From contig NZ_JAHSTT010000001.1 of NCBI RefSeq assembly GCF_019145205.1, forward strand, positions 744,001-808,000: a DNA stretch of 64,000 nt, in the 5' to 3' direction. This DNA comes from Pseudomonas khavaziana. GTDB taxonomy: Bacteria; Pseudomonadota; Gammaproteobacteria; Pseudomonadales; Pseudomonadaceae. Shown piece by piece: positions 44,036 through 53,596 of this stretch; position 1 is the first letter of the stretch, and each line of letters starts with the position of its first letter. The notes beneath the pieces were generated by a model. It was not told where the DNA came from. It saw only the letters and a program-made list of their open reading frames with translations, and searched no databases. Position numbers and translations under genes: made by a program.

Positions 44036-44959
44036 ATGAATCGCAATGAATTACGCAAGGCCGATATCAACCTGATGGTGGTCTTCGAAGCGCTGATGCT
44101 CGAGCGCAATGTGACGCGGGTGGCCGAGAAGCTGTTTCTTGGCCAGCCGACTATCAGTTCGGCCCTCAATCGCTTGCGCACCCTGTTCAATGACCCGCTG
44201 TTTATTCGCGTCGGCCATCGCATGGAGCCCACGGCCCGCGCCGAGGAAATTATCCAGCACCTGTCGCCGGCCCTGGATTCGCTGTCATCGGCCCTGAGCC
44301 TGACCCACGACTTTGATCCGTCCATCAGCACCATGACCTTTCGCATCGGCCTGTCCGACGACGTTGAGTTCGGCCTGCTGCCGCCGTTGCTGCGAGCCTT
44401 GCGCCAGGAAGCACCCCAGGTAGTGTTTGTGGTACAGCATGTGGATTACTGGCGTATTCCCGACCTGCTGGCTTCCGGCGATATCACCGTCGGCATCACC
44501 CAGACCCGCGGCCTGCCGGCAAACGCCAAGCGTAAGCTGTTGCGGCATATCCGCCCGTGCCTGCTGCGCGCCGATGCCTCGGATACGCCGCTGACTCTCG
44601 ACGAATATTGCGCACGGCCCCATGTGCTGGTGTCCCACACTGCCAACGTGGCCGGGTTTGCCGATGAGTGGCTGGCGGAGGTGGGTCGCAAGCGTCATGT
44701 GGTGCTCTCGGTGCCGCAATACAGCTCGCTGCCGGCGTTGCTCGCCGGCACTGACATGATCGCCAGCCTGCCGGACTACACTGCCCAGGCTATGGCCGCC
44801 AGCGGGAACCTGTTCTGCGAGCCGTTTCCGTTCCAGACCCCGACACTGGACTTGTCGATGGTCTGGCTCAGTCATGTCGACACTGACCCGGCGGAGCGCT
44901 GGATGCGCTCGCGGCTTGAAGCATTCATGAGTGACCGAGGGCTTGCAGGTGCAATGTAG
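44036..44959 (+). CDS. LysR-family regulator (NodD/LeuO-like N-terminus)
   Basis: The protein has 307 residues from the ATG at 44036, preceded by AAAGGGG. The helix-turn-helix reads LRKADINLMVVFEALMLERN, then FLGQPTISSALNRLR. It belongs to the NodD-like branch of the family. Its TAG stop codon lies inside the left end of a REP pair. The target is unknown. The divergent 58-residue membrane protein is a candidate. Confidence 0.9.
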   Translation: MNRNELRKADINLMVVFEALMLERNVTRVAEKLFLGQPTISSALNRLRTLFNDPLFIRVGHRMEPTARAEEIIQHLSPALDSLSSALSLTHDFDPSISTMTFRIGLSDDVEFGLLPPLLRALRQEAPQVVFVVQHVDYWRIPDLLASGDITVGITQTRGLPANAKRKLLRHIRPCLLRADASDTPLTLDEYCARPHVLVSHTANVAGFADEWLAEVGRKRHVVLSVPQYSSLPALLAGTDMIASLPDYTAQAMAASGNLFCEPFPFQTPTLDLSMVWLSHVDTDPAERWMRSRLEAFMSDRGLAGAM

Positions 44960-45069
44960 GAGCGAGCCTGCTCGCGAAGAGCGTCAGCGATAACGCGGGT
45001 AGCCTGGTTCAGCACGCAGTGCTTGAGTGTTTCGCGAGCAAGAACTAGGCGTCCCCCCTCGCGCCTACA
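44955..45069. repeat. REP pair between two convergent LysR genes
   Basis: The left arm TGTAGGAGCGAGCCTGCTCG and the right arm, ending GCGCCTACA, are inverted relatives of the GTAGGAGCGAGC REP type. Each end supplies the TAG stop codon of the flanking gene. Confidence 0.8.
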
Positions 45070-46000
45070 AAAGGCTCTGTTCCTCACACACCCTCACCAC
45101 TTGTTCACGAAACCAGGTATTGGCCCTGTCCTGCCCACTGGTTTCATTCCATTGCATATCCAGAGTGAAACCCGGCAAGCCATTCGGGGCTTCGCACACA
45201 CCGAACGCCGGCGCCGGTGCCAGCAATTTTTGCACGCGGCGGGGCAGGGTGAGGATGAAGTCAGTGCCGGCAATCATCTTTAACGCCGCGCTGTAGCTGT
45301 TGGCCCGCGCGATCACCTGGCGCTTGCGGGCCTGGCGGGCGAGCCAGCCGTCGATCATGTTGGTGTCGGAGGTCCACGGCGTGGGAAATATGTGACGTCG
45401 CTCAACGTAGGATTGCAGGCTGAACGCCGGCTCCCGTGGCGCCGAGCGTTGGTCAAATACGCAGACCAGGTCGTCTTCGAGCAGCATCTGTGTCTTGAAG
45501 TCTTTATGCGCGCGGTGAAAGTGCGGACCGAAACAGATCACCAGGTCGAGGCGACCTTCACGCAGATCATCGGCGGGAATATCGGCTTCCAGTTTTTGCA
45601 CATTGACGATCACCGGCAGGTCGGCGCGGTCGAAGTGCTTGAGCAGGCGCGGCAGGATCAGTTGTTCGAAATATTCCGGGGCGCATACATTGAAGGTCAC
45701 CGCCTGTTGGGTCGGGTCGAAAGCCTGGCCACCAGCGTGACACAGGTTGATGCTTTCCAGGATCTTCTGCACATGCCCGTACATGGTGGTGGCCTTGTAC
45801 GTGGGACGCATGCCCGCCCGCGTGTTGATAAACAGCTCATCCTCAAAGCTGGTACGCAGCTTCTTCAGGCTATAGCTCACGGTGGACTGGCTGACGAACA
45901 GCGTCTCGGATACATCGGTAACGCTGCTCTGGTCGTAGACCGCGATAAACACCATCAGGTCCTGCATGTCGAGTTTTCTGAGCAAGTTACTGTTTAGCAT
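45065..46000 (-). CDS. LysR-family regulator (NodD-like)
   Basis: The 311-residue protein has an N-terminal helix-turn-helix (LDMQDLMVFIAVYDQSSVTD, then FVSQSTVSYSLKKLR) and a complete effector domain. The stop codon is formed by the REP end at 45065-45067. It lies downstream of the CynX/NimT-like exporter on the same strand with 137 bases between, so an own promoter is likely. The effector is unknown. Confidence 0.9.
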   Translation of the reverse strand: MLNSNLLRKLDMQDLMVFIAVYDQSSVTDVSETLFVSQSTVSYSLKKLRTSFEDELFINTRAGMRPTYKATTMYGHVQKILESINLCHAGGQAFDPTQQAVTFNVCAPEYFEQLILPRLLKHFDRADLPVIVNVQKLEADIPADDLREGRLDLVICFGPHFHRAHKDFKTQMLLEDDLVCVFDQRSAPREPAFSLQSYVERRHIFPTPWTSDTNMIDGWLARQARKRQVIARANSYSAALKMIAGTDFILTLPRRVQKLLAPAPAFGVCEAPNGLPGFTLDMQWNETSGQDRANTWFREQVVRVCEEQSLL

Positions 46001-46137
46001 CGGTTTCGTCCGTAAACCCTTTGTACCGAACTCAGTACAAGACTGGGCAAAATGTTAACGGAACGCTCGTACCAATAGAAAGCTCTGTAGGACTCTTCAA
46101 TGTTATGTGTGGGACAAATAATGTTTGCAATACGACG

Positions 46138-47325
46138 TCAGCGGATATGTCGCGCGTAATGCTTCGGATCGAAGCGGATGACGATCAGCAGCATCACCAC
46201 GACCACAGCCGTCAACGACCACCAGGCCCATTCAAAACTGCCCAACTGGTCGCGGATCATGCCGGCGATCAGTGGCGACAGGCCGGCGATCAGGTAGCCA
46301 ATGCCTTGTACAAACGCGGTAAGGCTACCGGCGCGTCGGGGGTTGTCGAGGTGGTCTAGAGACAGGATCAGGCTCATTGGAAACAGGCCGCCTATACCCA
46401 GGCCGAGCAGGCATGGCCACAGCAGGCTCCAATGTCCGGGGCTCAGGATAAGGCCGCAGAACCCCAGGATGATCAGCACCAGCAGCACCGCGACTACCGC
46501 GCGTTTATCCTGGCGGCGGTTGGCGATGGCCGGGGTGACCAGGCCCGAGATCACTTCCATCGCGGTCAAGAAACCCAGCAACAAGCCCGCATTCTGTTCG
46601 CTCCAGCCCTGTTCGACGTAATACGGCGCCAGCCACGCCAACACACAGGTGTAGGACGCCGTGCCGAGGCCGAAAAAAATCGCCAGCAACCAGGCGCGGC
46701 GATTGCCAAAAAAGGAGGCCTGCGCGCCTGAACCGGCTTGGGGTAACGCCGGCAAGACTGCGCGCTGGGCATGCCAGAACACCAGGGCCAGCAACGCCAG
46801 CGCTGCCCAGATTGCCAGGCCGATGCGCCAACTGCCGGTCTGCACTTGTACAAACGGTGAGAACGAGGCGGCCAGTGCGGCGCCACCCATGATTGCGGTG
46901 ACGTACAGGCCCATGAACAATGAGACATTAGCGTTGAACCGCGACTTGATCAGCGCCGGCATCAACGCCTGGATCAGCGCAATGCCGACACCCGCTGCGA
47001 TGGCGCTGACGATCAACTCCAATGCCGAATTCAGGAACAACCGCGACAAGGTTGCCAGCCCAATCACCAGCAGCGACAGCACAATGCTGCGATGCTCGCC
47101 CAGGCGCTTGGCCAGGCCCATGCCAAAGAACATTGCCAGGCCCATGGCCATGACTGGCAACATGGTCAGTAAGGCTGCGCTGCTGAAACTCAACGGCACA
47201 TCCAAGCGGATCGACGACAATAACGGCCCCACGGCTGCCATCGACGGGCGCAGGTTAAGGGCGACCAGCACCACGCTGATCATCAGCCAGACGGCGGTGG
47301 TGGGTTTTGCCTGAACGTTTTCCAT
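46138..47325 (-). CDS. MFS transporter, CynX/NimT family
   Basis: The 395-residue protein has 12 membrane helices. ISVVLVALNLRPSMAAVGPL, the family's opening, is at residues about 15-35. CynX/NimT proteins transport cyanate, 2-nitroimidazole or related small molecules. The cyanate genes cynTS lie 13 kb away, so a functional link is only a possibility. The ATG at 47325 is preceded by AAGGCAGG. Confidence 0.88.
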   Translation of the reverse strand: MENVQAKPTTAVWLMISVVLVALNLRPSMAAVGPLLSSIRLDVPLSFSSAALLTMLPVMAMGLAMFFGMGLAKRLGEHRSIVLSLLVIGLATLSRLFLNSALELIVSAIAAGVGIALIQALMPALIKSRFNANVSLFMGLYVTAIMGGAALAASFSPFVQVQTGSWRIGLAIWAALALLALVFWHAQRAVLPALPQAGSGAQASFFGNRRAWLLAIFFGLGTASYTCVLAWLAPYYVEQGWSEQNAGLLLGFLTAMEVISGLVTPAIANRRQDKRAVVAVLLVLIILGFCGLILSPGHWSLLWPCLLGLGIGGLFPMSLILSLDHLDNPRRAGSLTAFVQGIGYLIAGLSPLIAGMIRDQLGSFEWAWWSLTAVVVVMLLIVIRFDPKHYARHIR

Positions 47326-47416
47326 GGGCCTGCCTTGAGTGAACAAGGGCGAATCAGGCCACGGATGGGGAAGCAGGGCAAATCAGAAAGTTGCAGGGGC
47401 TATTGAAAAAAACGAT

Positions 47417-48823
47417 TCATGCCTCTGTGAACTGTGCAAATTGCCACGGGTATTCAATGTCGTCGCGTTGTTCCGGCAGGGGCTTAATGGCCGGCCGCCA
47501 GTCGGTCTGCCGGGCAAGCACGAGGCCCAGGTACGGGTACGCCGCGTCGAGGACATGCGTATGGTCCATATCCTCGGCTTCGACAATGCCCCGGTCGGGG
47601 TTGCGCACCGCCCAGACCATTCCCGCGAACACCCCCGCGACGACTTGCAGGCTGGTGGCCGTATTGAACGGCAGCAGGGCCCGCGCCTGGTCAACCGACA
47701 GCATTGAGCCAAACCAATAGGCATTCAATGCATGCCCCATGAGCAATACTCCGAGCGCATCAATGCCGCCGTCGGCCACTTCATGACCCATTACCCGTTT
47801 GCTGCGCGGATGCTGCCAGTTGTTGCCGATCAATTCGTGGATCGACAATAATGCGTCGTCGCAACAGCGGTAGGCGTAGTGCAGCGTGGGCCGATATATC
47901 ACATGGCCGTTTTCGCGCAGCGTCAGGCAATCGGCCAATGAACAGGTTTCATGGTGGGTAATCAACAGGCCCAGGCAGCTACCCTCTACAGGTGTCCAGG
48001 TCTTGACCGGCACCGTCGCGCTGGGGCGATCCAGAAAAATAGCATTTTTTTCACCATTACGATGACGTCGCGCATTTGGCGGCCAGTGTCTCTCATGGGT
48101 CCCCCACGCCAACTCTGCCGGCTGTCCGCCTTCGCTGATAAAACCGTCGACCGACCAGGTATTGACGAACTCTCCGGTTTGTTTGGGCTGGGTGGAGCGT
48201 TGCGTGTCGTGCTCGGCGATATGAATCACCTTGACCCCCATTTGCATCGACAGCCGTGCCCATTCCACGTGAGCGTTGGCGACGGGTACTGGGTGCTTCA
48301 GTTCGTCTGCCAGCCCCATGAGCCCCGCCTTGAGCAAGTGTGAGATCAGCCCGGGGTTGGCGCCATGGGCCACCACCGCCGTGGGCCCCTTGCCGAGTTT
48401 CTTGCGCAACTTGAGCATTTGCTGGCGCAAGGCGTAGTTGGTGCGTTGCTCGCTCGACAGCGTCGGGTCGGTGTAACCACCGGCCCAGGGTTCGATACAG
48501 GTGTCGAGGTACAACACACCGGCATTGGCGGCATAGGTCATCAGGGCGATGGAACTGACGTCCACGGATAAATTGAGCAGGAAGTCGCCGGGGTCGATAT
48601 ACCGATCCAGCAAGGCTTCGTAGTTGTCCTCGTCCAAGTGCGCCTTGATAAAGGTGATGCCGTGGGCTTCGAACCATGATGTCTGGTCAAGTACGGGCGC
48701 GATCACGGTGATGGTGCGCAGGATCAGCGTGTCCTGCTGCAGCAACAGCGGCAGTGTGGCCCTGGCGATCGAGCCAAAGCCAATCACTACCAGGTTGCCG
48801 GAAAATATCGATGCCTTAGCCAT
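47417..48823 (-). CDS. Homospermidine synthase
   Basis: The 468-residue enzyme begins with a Rossmann motif, VVIGFGSIARATLPLL (G15, G17). It has the family's dehydrogenase-like body, with DTCIEPWAGGYTDP and AVVAHGANPGLISHLLK. It makes sym-homospermidine from putrescine with NAD as a recycled cofactor. AAGGAGG precedes the ATG at 48823. The gene lies downstream of an AruI-like decarboxylase on the same strand with 103 bases between. Confidence 0.93.
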   Translation of the reverse strand: MAKASIFSGNLVVIGFGSIARATLPLLLQQDTLILRTITVIAPVLDQTSWFEAHGITFIKAHLDEDNYEALLDRYIDPGDFLLNLSVDVSSIALMTYAANAGVLYLDTCIEPWAGGYTDPTLSSEQRTNYALRQQMLKLRKKLGKGPTAVVAHGANPGLISHLLKAGLMGLADELKHPVPVANAHVEWARLSMQMGVKVIHIAEHDTQRSTQPKQTGEFVNTWSVDGFISEGGQPAELAWGTHERHWPPNARRHRNGEKNAIFLDRPSATVPVKTWTPVEGSCLGLLITHHETCSLADCLTLRENGHVIYRPTLHYAYRCCDDALLSIHELIGNNWQHPRSKRVMGHEVADGGIDALGVLLMGHALNAYWFGSMLSVDQARALLPFNTATSLQVVAGVFAGMVWAVRNPDRGIVEAEDMDHTHVLDAAYPYLGLVLARQTDWRPAIKPLPEQRDDIEYPWQFAQFTEA

Positions 48824-48926
48824 GCAGCCTCCTTGTGCATCAACGTTGTGCATGGCTTGAATATTACGGCGTCGTACTCGTGCGTCTACTGTCAGAATCG
48901 ACAGGGTGGTTGGCGTGATCCACGGC

Positions 48927-50549
48927 TCAAATGTTCGCCTGCTGCCACCGCCCCTGATCGATTTCAATCAGCGTCGGCCCCGGGCGCTCAGCAGCCGCAC
49001 GCAATGCCGCACGCAGTTGTTCGATGCCATCGATGCTTTCTGCCGCGCACCCCATTGCCTTGGCGATGCCGATGAAATCCGGGGTGTAGATGTCCACGCC
49101 CACCGGCTCGATGGCGCGGTTGAGCATGTACTTCTTGATCTCTTCATAACCCTGGTTATTCCACAACAGCACGATCACCGGTATGCGGGCTTCCACGGCG
49201 CTGGCCAGTTCCGGCAGGGTGAATTGCAGGCCGCCATCGCCGATCAGGCACACCACCGGTTGCCCGTCGCCGTGCCCCAGCCAGGCACCGATAGCTGCGG
49301 GCAGGGCGTAGCCGAGGGTGCCGTAGCCGGTGGAGGAGTTGAACCAGCGGCGTGGGTGGTCGAGGTTCAGGGTCAGGTTGGCGCTGTACACCGGCTGGGT
49401 GGAGTCGCCTACCAGCACGGCGCCGGGCAGTGCTTCCAGGATGGTGTGGAGTAACAGTGTTTGTGCGCGGGTGGCGGCATCCCAGGTGGGCGCCAGTTCG
49501 GCCCACAAACGGGCTACGCGTGCTGCGCCCCACTCGGCGTGGCGCGGTGGCAGTGGCTGGCGGTTCAGCTCGGTGAGCAAGGCCTCGGCGGCGATTGTCG
49601 CGTCGGCCACCAGCGCCACCTGGGGTGGGTAGTTGCGTACGGTCTGGTCCGGGTCGATATCGATGCGCAGCAACGCGCCGGGAATCTCGAAACCGCCGGC
49701 GAAGGTCACGTCATAGTCGGTCTCCGCCAGTTCCGTGCCGATGGCCAGCACCACATCGGCCTCGGCGACCAGGGCGCGGGTGGCCGCCAGGCTTTGGGTC
49801 GAGCCGAGCAACAAAGGATGTGCGGCAGGCAGCAGGCCTTTGGCATTGATAGTCAGGGCCATGGGGGCGCCGAGGGTTTCGGCCAGGCGGGTCATTTCTG
49901 GCGCTGCATCGATAGCACCGCCACCGGCCAGGATCAGCGGGCGCTTGGCGGCGGCGAGCAAGCGGCTCATCTGCCTGACCGTCGCCGGTGCCGCGCCGGC
50001 GCGGGCCACGTTGACCGGTGCACTGCCCAGCAGGGCATCGGCGTTCTCCACCAACACATCCAAAGGGATCTCGATATGCACCGGGCGCGGCCGACCGGCC
50101 TGGAACAGCGCAAACGCCCGCGCCAGCACGCCAGGCAATTCTGCCGCCGACATCAGGGTATGGGAGAAGGCCGCCACGCCTGCCACCAGCGCGCTCTGGC
50201 TGGGCAGCTCATGCAACTTGCCGCGCCCGCCCCCCAGTTGGCTGCGCGCCTGCACACTGGAAATCACCAGCATCGGGATCGAGTCGGCATAGGCCTGCCC
50301 CATGGCCGTGGTGATATTGGTCATGCCGGGGCCCGTGATGATGAAGCACACGCCGGGCTTGCCACTGGTGCGCGCATAACCGTCGGCCATGAAACCGGCG
50401 CCCTGTTCGTGGCGCGGGGTGATGTGACGGATACTGGAACGCGCCAGGCCACGGTACAGCTCCACGGTGTGTACGCCGGGGATGCCGAACACCTGGTCCA
50501 CGCCGTAGCTTTCCAGGAGGTTGACCAATACTTCGCCGCAGGTCGCCAT
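48927..50549 (-). CDS. aruI: ThDP-dependent decarboxylase, likely 5-guanidino-2-oxopentanoate decarboxylase (AruI)
   Basis: The 540-residue member of the acetolactate-synthase family has ThDP-activating E48 in PRHEQGAGFMADGYAR. The ThDP-Mg motif runs from GDGGLQF to NNQGY. In Pseudomonas this subgroup includes AruI of the arginine transaminase route, which turns the 2-oxo acid of arginine into 4-guanidinobutyraldehyde. The substrate assignment rests on overall resemblance. Another 2-oxo acid is possible. It is divergent from a GcvA-like LysR regulator. Confidence 0.8.
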   Translation of the reverse strand: MATCGEVLVNLLESYGVDQVFGIPGVHTVELYRGLARSSIRHITPRHEQGAGFMADGYARTSGKPGVCFIITGPGMTNITTAMGQAYADSIPMLVISSVQARSQLGGGRGKLHELPSQSALVAGVAAFSHTLMSAAELPGVLARAFALFQAGRPRPVHIEIPLDVLVENADALLGSAPVNVARAGAAPATVRQMSRLLAAAKRPLILAGGGAIDAAPEMTRLAETLGAPMALTINAKGLLPAAHPLLLGSTQSLAATRALVAEADVVLAIGTELAETDYDVTFAGGFEIPGALLRIDIDPDQTVRNYPPQVALVADATIAAEALLTELNRQPLPPRHAEWGAARVARLWAELAPTWDAATRAQTLLLHTILEALPGAVLVGDSTQPVYSANLTLNLDHPRRWFNSSTGYGTLGYALPAAIGAWLGHGDGQPVVCLIGDGGLQFTLPELASAVEARIPVIVLLWNNQGYEEIKKYMLNRAIEPVGVDIYTPDFIGIAKAMGCAAESIDGIEQLRAALRAAAERPGPTLIEIDQGRWQQANI

Positions 50550-50660
50550 AGAGGTCGCTCTTGTGATGGATTCGAGACGCTATTGGAGCGGCAGGCCGGT
50601 AGCGGCAACAATCGATAAAAAGTCATACTTGCCATGTCCTCACGTCATGGCTGAACCGCG

Positions 50661-51539
50661 ATGAAACGCCTTCCACCATTGCCCGCGTTGCACTCCTTCT
50701 GGGTCACTTCCCAGTGTTGCAACTTCACCCGTGCCGCCGAACAACTGCACATTACCCAGGGGGCGGTGAGCCGGCAGATTGCCGGGTTGGAAAGCCAGTT
50801 GGGCTATGCCTTGTTCCTGCGCCAGGCTCGGGGCTTGAGCCTGACCGAGGAGGGGCGCGAGTGGGCGTTGCGGGTACAGCAGGTGTTCGGCTTGATCAAC
50901 GAGGCGGTGGAGCAAATCGGCGGGCGCCGCGAGGTCCTGCAACTCAAGGCGCCCACCTGCGTCATACGCTGGCTGCTGCCGCGCGTGTTGCAATGGCAAA
51001 AGGAGCGCCCGGACGTGCCGGTGGAACTCACCACCACAGTGGCCTATACCGTGGACTTTCATCGCGAGCGATTCGACGCGGCGGTGATCTACGCACCCAT
51101 CGCCGAGCAGGCCGCCGAGGCACGGCATTTGTTCGACGAACAACTGACCCCGGTGTGTGCGCCGACGCTGCTGGCAGGCTTGCACACCCCGGTTGATCTG
51201 CAGCAACAAGTGCTGTTGCATCCCACGCGGGACGAGCGCGATTGGGCGTTGTGGTTGAAGGCGGCGGGTACGCACTTGAGTCACCTGAGCCAGGGGCCTC
51301 ATTTCGAAACTTTGGACCTGGCGATGACGGTGGCATCACAAGGTTCAGGCGTGGCGATCGGTGATCGTGCGTTGATAGGCGAGGACTTGAAGGCCGGGCG
51401 CCTGGCGATGCCGTTCGAATTGCGGGTGCCTACGGGGATGGGCTATTACCTGGTGTATCCCCCGGGGAAAGTGCCTTCTGCTGGCTTGTTGGCCCTGATG
51501 GACTGGCTAGTGAGCCAGGCACAGCAGTCACAGCACTGA
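50661..51539 (+). CDS. LysR-family regulator (GcvA-like)
   Basis: The 292-residue protein has the GcvA-type opening, PPLPALHSFWVTSQCCNFTR, then HITQGAVSRQIAGLE. The C-terminal effector domain is complete. It is divergent from the AruI-like gene with 111 bases between, so it most likely regulates that gene and perhaps homospermidine synthase. Confidence 0.9.
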   Translation: MKRLPPLPALHSFWVTSQCCNFTRAAEQLHITQGAVSRQIAGLESQLGYALFLRQARGLSLTEEGREWALRVQQVFGLINEAVEQIGGRREVLQLKAPTCVIRWLLPRVLQWQKERPDVPVELTTTVAYTVDFHRERFDAAVIYAPIAEQAAEARHLFDEQLTPVCAPTLLAGLHTPVDLQQQVLLHPTRDERDWALWLKAAGTHLSHLSQGPHFETLDLAMTVASQGSGVAIGDRALIGEDLKAGRLAMPFELRVPTGMGYYLVYPPGKVPSAGLLALMDWLVSQAQQSQH

Positions 51540-51547
51540 AGGTCCAA

Positions 51548-51960
51548 ATGTGGGAGGGGCAAGCCCCCTCTTATCAAACTTCAAGTAAGCTACTGATTTT
51601 AAATAGTTAAAATTTAGTCTGAACGCCAGATATTTGGAGTCGGCCCAGGTTGTTGCGCGACGGCGCCACGTCGACGATGTGACCGGGTTGTTGGGTTGTT
51701 GGGGCGAGTACATATCCGTTGCTTAGGTAACGGCCGCCGTAAGGGCGGAACCAATAGCGGTCGTCACCTAAACAATGGATATGTACTCGATCCAACCGAA
51801 CATCCTGGTCGGGTGTGAGGCCGCAATCGGGAGCAAGCCCCCTCCCACATGGGCCGGCGGCGTACCAGAAGTTGTCTAGATACCCATGCCCCGATAGCGG
51901 TGTGTCAGTCGCAAATAATCTGCCTGATCCACTGCTATCGGGGCAAGCCCCCTCCCACAT
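51548..51960. repeat. Composite palindromic repeat, copy B, with an adjoining REP pair
   Basis: From 51548 (TGTGGGAGG) to 51850 (CTCCCACAT) this matches copy C closely, including the identical core CGACGATGTGACCGGGTTGT. Its inner stem is at 51706-51737 and 51757-51788, with only a 19-base loop. A second REP-type pair follows to 51960. No gene is present. The minus-strand frame 51607-51960 is repeat-derived. Confidence 0.88.
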
Positions 51961-51975
51961 TTTTAACCCGTTGTA

Positions 51976-52590
51976 TCAGTAACCGACGGTGAAGCGCTGA
52001 CGCGAGTGTCTAGGTGTTTCAACCTCATCAATCATGGCGATGGCGTAGTCGGCAAAGCTGATCGAGCTGTTACCGTCACTGCTCACCAGCAGATCATCCT
52101 GGCCCAGACGGAACTTACCGGTGCGCCCGGTTCCATCGAACAGGGCAGAAGGCGACAGGAACGTCCAATCCAACTCCTTTTCCTGACGCAGCGCTTCCAG
52201 GAATTCAGCCCCGGCACTGGCTTCGGCCTTGTACTCTGCCGGGAAGCCCGGGCTGTCGATGACGCGGCTGCCGTCCGGTAGCAGCAGCGAACCTGCACCC
52301 CCCACCACCAGCAGGCGTTTGACCCCGGCCCTTTTCACCGGGCCGATCACGGCGCCGGCGGGCAAGGTGGCAAAGTGTGCGGCGCTGATTACCACGTCGC
52401 TGCCACTGATGGCGTGTTGCAGGGCGTCGGCGTCCAGGGCATCGACCTGCTTGACCGTGACGCCCGGGCGAACGCCCAGCTTGTCGGTGTTGCGGGCGAT
52501 GGCGGTGACGCTATGCCCACGGCGCAGCGCTTCTTCCAGCAGTTGGCTACCGGCACGGCCAGTGGCCCCAATGATTGCGATCTTGCTCAT
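51976..52590 (-). CDS. NAD(P)-binding NmrA/YwnB-like protein
   Basis: The 204-residue protein has an N-terminal Rossmann motif, KIAIIGATGRAGSQLLEEAL (GxxGxxG), and the atypical short-chain dehydrogenase layout of the YwnB/NmrA group. It lacks a Tyr-x-x-x-Lys catalytic pair at the classical site. Such proteins bind NAD(P)H and act as redox sensors or reductases. GGAG precedes the ATG at 52590. It lies 34 bases downstream of the MBL-fold gene... on the same strand in the opposite order of transcription: NmrA first in coordinates, MBL first in transcription. Confidence 0.85.
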   Translation of the reverse strand: MSKIAIIGATGRAGSQLLEEALRRGHSVTAIARNTDKLGVRPGVTVKQVDALDADALQHAISGSDVVISAAHFATLPAGAVIGPVKRAGVKRLLVVGGAGSLLLPDGSRVIDSPGFPAEYKAEASAGAEFLEALRQEKELDWTFLSPSALFDGTGRTGKFRLGQDDLLVSSDGNSSISFADYAIAMIDEVETPRHSRQRFTVGY

Positions 52591-52624
52591 GACGTTCTCC
52601 AACAGGGTTAAGGGTTCAAACCAA

Positions 52625-53491
52625 TCACCACTTCATTTCGCCCTTGGCGACTTTGGCGCTCAGTTCCAGCGAGCTCTCGTCGGCGAGGGTGGGGTAACGC
52701 TGTTTCATGGCCGCGATCAGGGCGGCAGAATCCTTGGCCTTGGCGGTCTCGATGTCGAAAGCCTTGATGTAGTCAGCGGTGAATTTCACCGAGGCCAATG
52801 ATGGAGTGCCTAGGTAATGGCCTGGAATCACCGTCTGCGGTTTCAAGTCTTCAATACGCTTGAGGGTTGCCAGCCAGTCTTTATGGGATTGCGCGCCCTG
52901 GGTATCGGCCATCCACAGGTGGATGTTTTCTGCGACGACCACGCCACCGACCACGGCCTTGATCGACGGAATCCACACAAAGCTGCGATCCGGCTGCGGG
53001 CCGTCGAGGCCGATCACTTCAAGCTGTTGCCCTTCAAGAGACAGGCTGTGGCCTTGCAGTGCCTGCGGCACGATGGTCCTGGCGGGTTTGTCGGCGCCCA
53101 TTTTCGGACCCCAGAATTCCAGCTTGCCGGCGACGGTGGCGTTGATATGGTCGACCACCGGTTGCGGCGCCAGCACCTTGGCGTCGGGGAAGGCGCTGGT
53201 GAGCGTGTCGAGGCCGAAGTAGTAGTCCGGGTCGCCATGGCTGATGTAGATGGTGGTCAGGTGCTTGCCGCTGGCGCGGATCTTTTGCACCAGTTGCTCG
53301 GCTTGACCCTTGCCGAATTGCGCATCCACCAGGATCGCGTCTTTGGCGCCGCTGACCAACACCGAACTGACCGGGAAGATCGCGGCTTCGCCGGGGTTGT
53401 AGACGTCGAGTTTCAGCTCTGCGGCGGCGGCGTGGGCGGCGAAGGCCAGGGCGGCAGTAGCCAGGGTCAAGCGTTTGAAGGTCGAGAACAT
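52625..53491 (-). CDS. Periplasmic MBL-fold protein with an altered metal motif
   Basis: The 288-residue precursor has a signal peptide (about 1-24, AHAAAA). The fold is of the metallo-beta-lactamase type. The usual HxHxDH motif reads HGDPDY (H85, D87, D89, Y90), so two of three histidines are replaced. Other putative ligands remain in GGVVVAENIHLW and IPGHYLGTP. It may bind metal differently or have a non-hydrolytic role. CAGGAG precedes the ATG at 53491. It is divergent from a LysR gene that probably regulates it, and it is transcribed just before the NmrA-like gene. Confidence 0.83.
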   Translation of the reverse strand: MFSTFKRLTLATAALAFAAHAAAAELKLDVYNPGEAAIFPVSSVLVSGAKDAILVDAQFGKGQAEQLVQKIRASGKHLTTIYISHGDPDYYFGLDTLTSAFPDAKVLAPQPVVDHINATVAGKLEFWGPKMGADKPARTIVPQALQGHSLSLEGQQLEVIGLDGPQPDRSFVWIPSIKAVVGGVVVAENIHLWMADTQGAQSHKDWLATLKRIEDLKPQTVIPGHYLGTPSLASVKFTADYIKAFDIETAKAKDSAALIAAMKQRYPTLADESSLELSAKVAKGEMKW

Positions 53492-53596
53492 CGGGCAGCT
53501 CCTGCCATGGGTAAGGGATGCACAGAGCTTAGTTGCATAAAACACCACAAAAAATGCGATGCTGGGACATAGTTTGTTTCTGAAATCGGGCAAATC

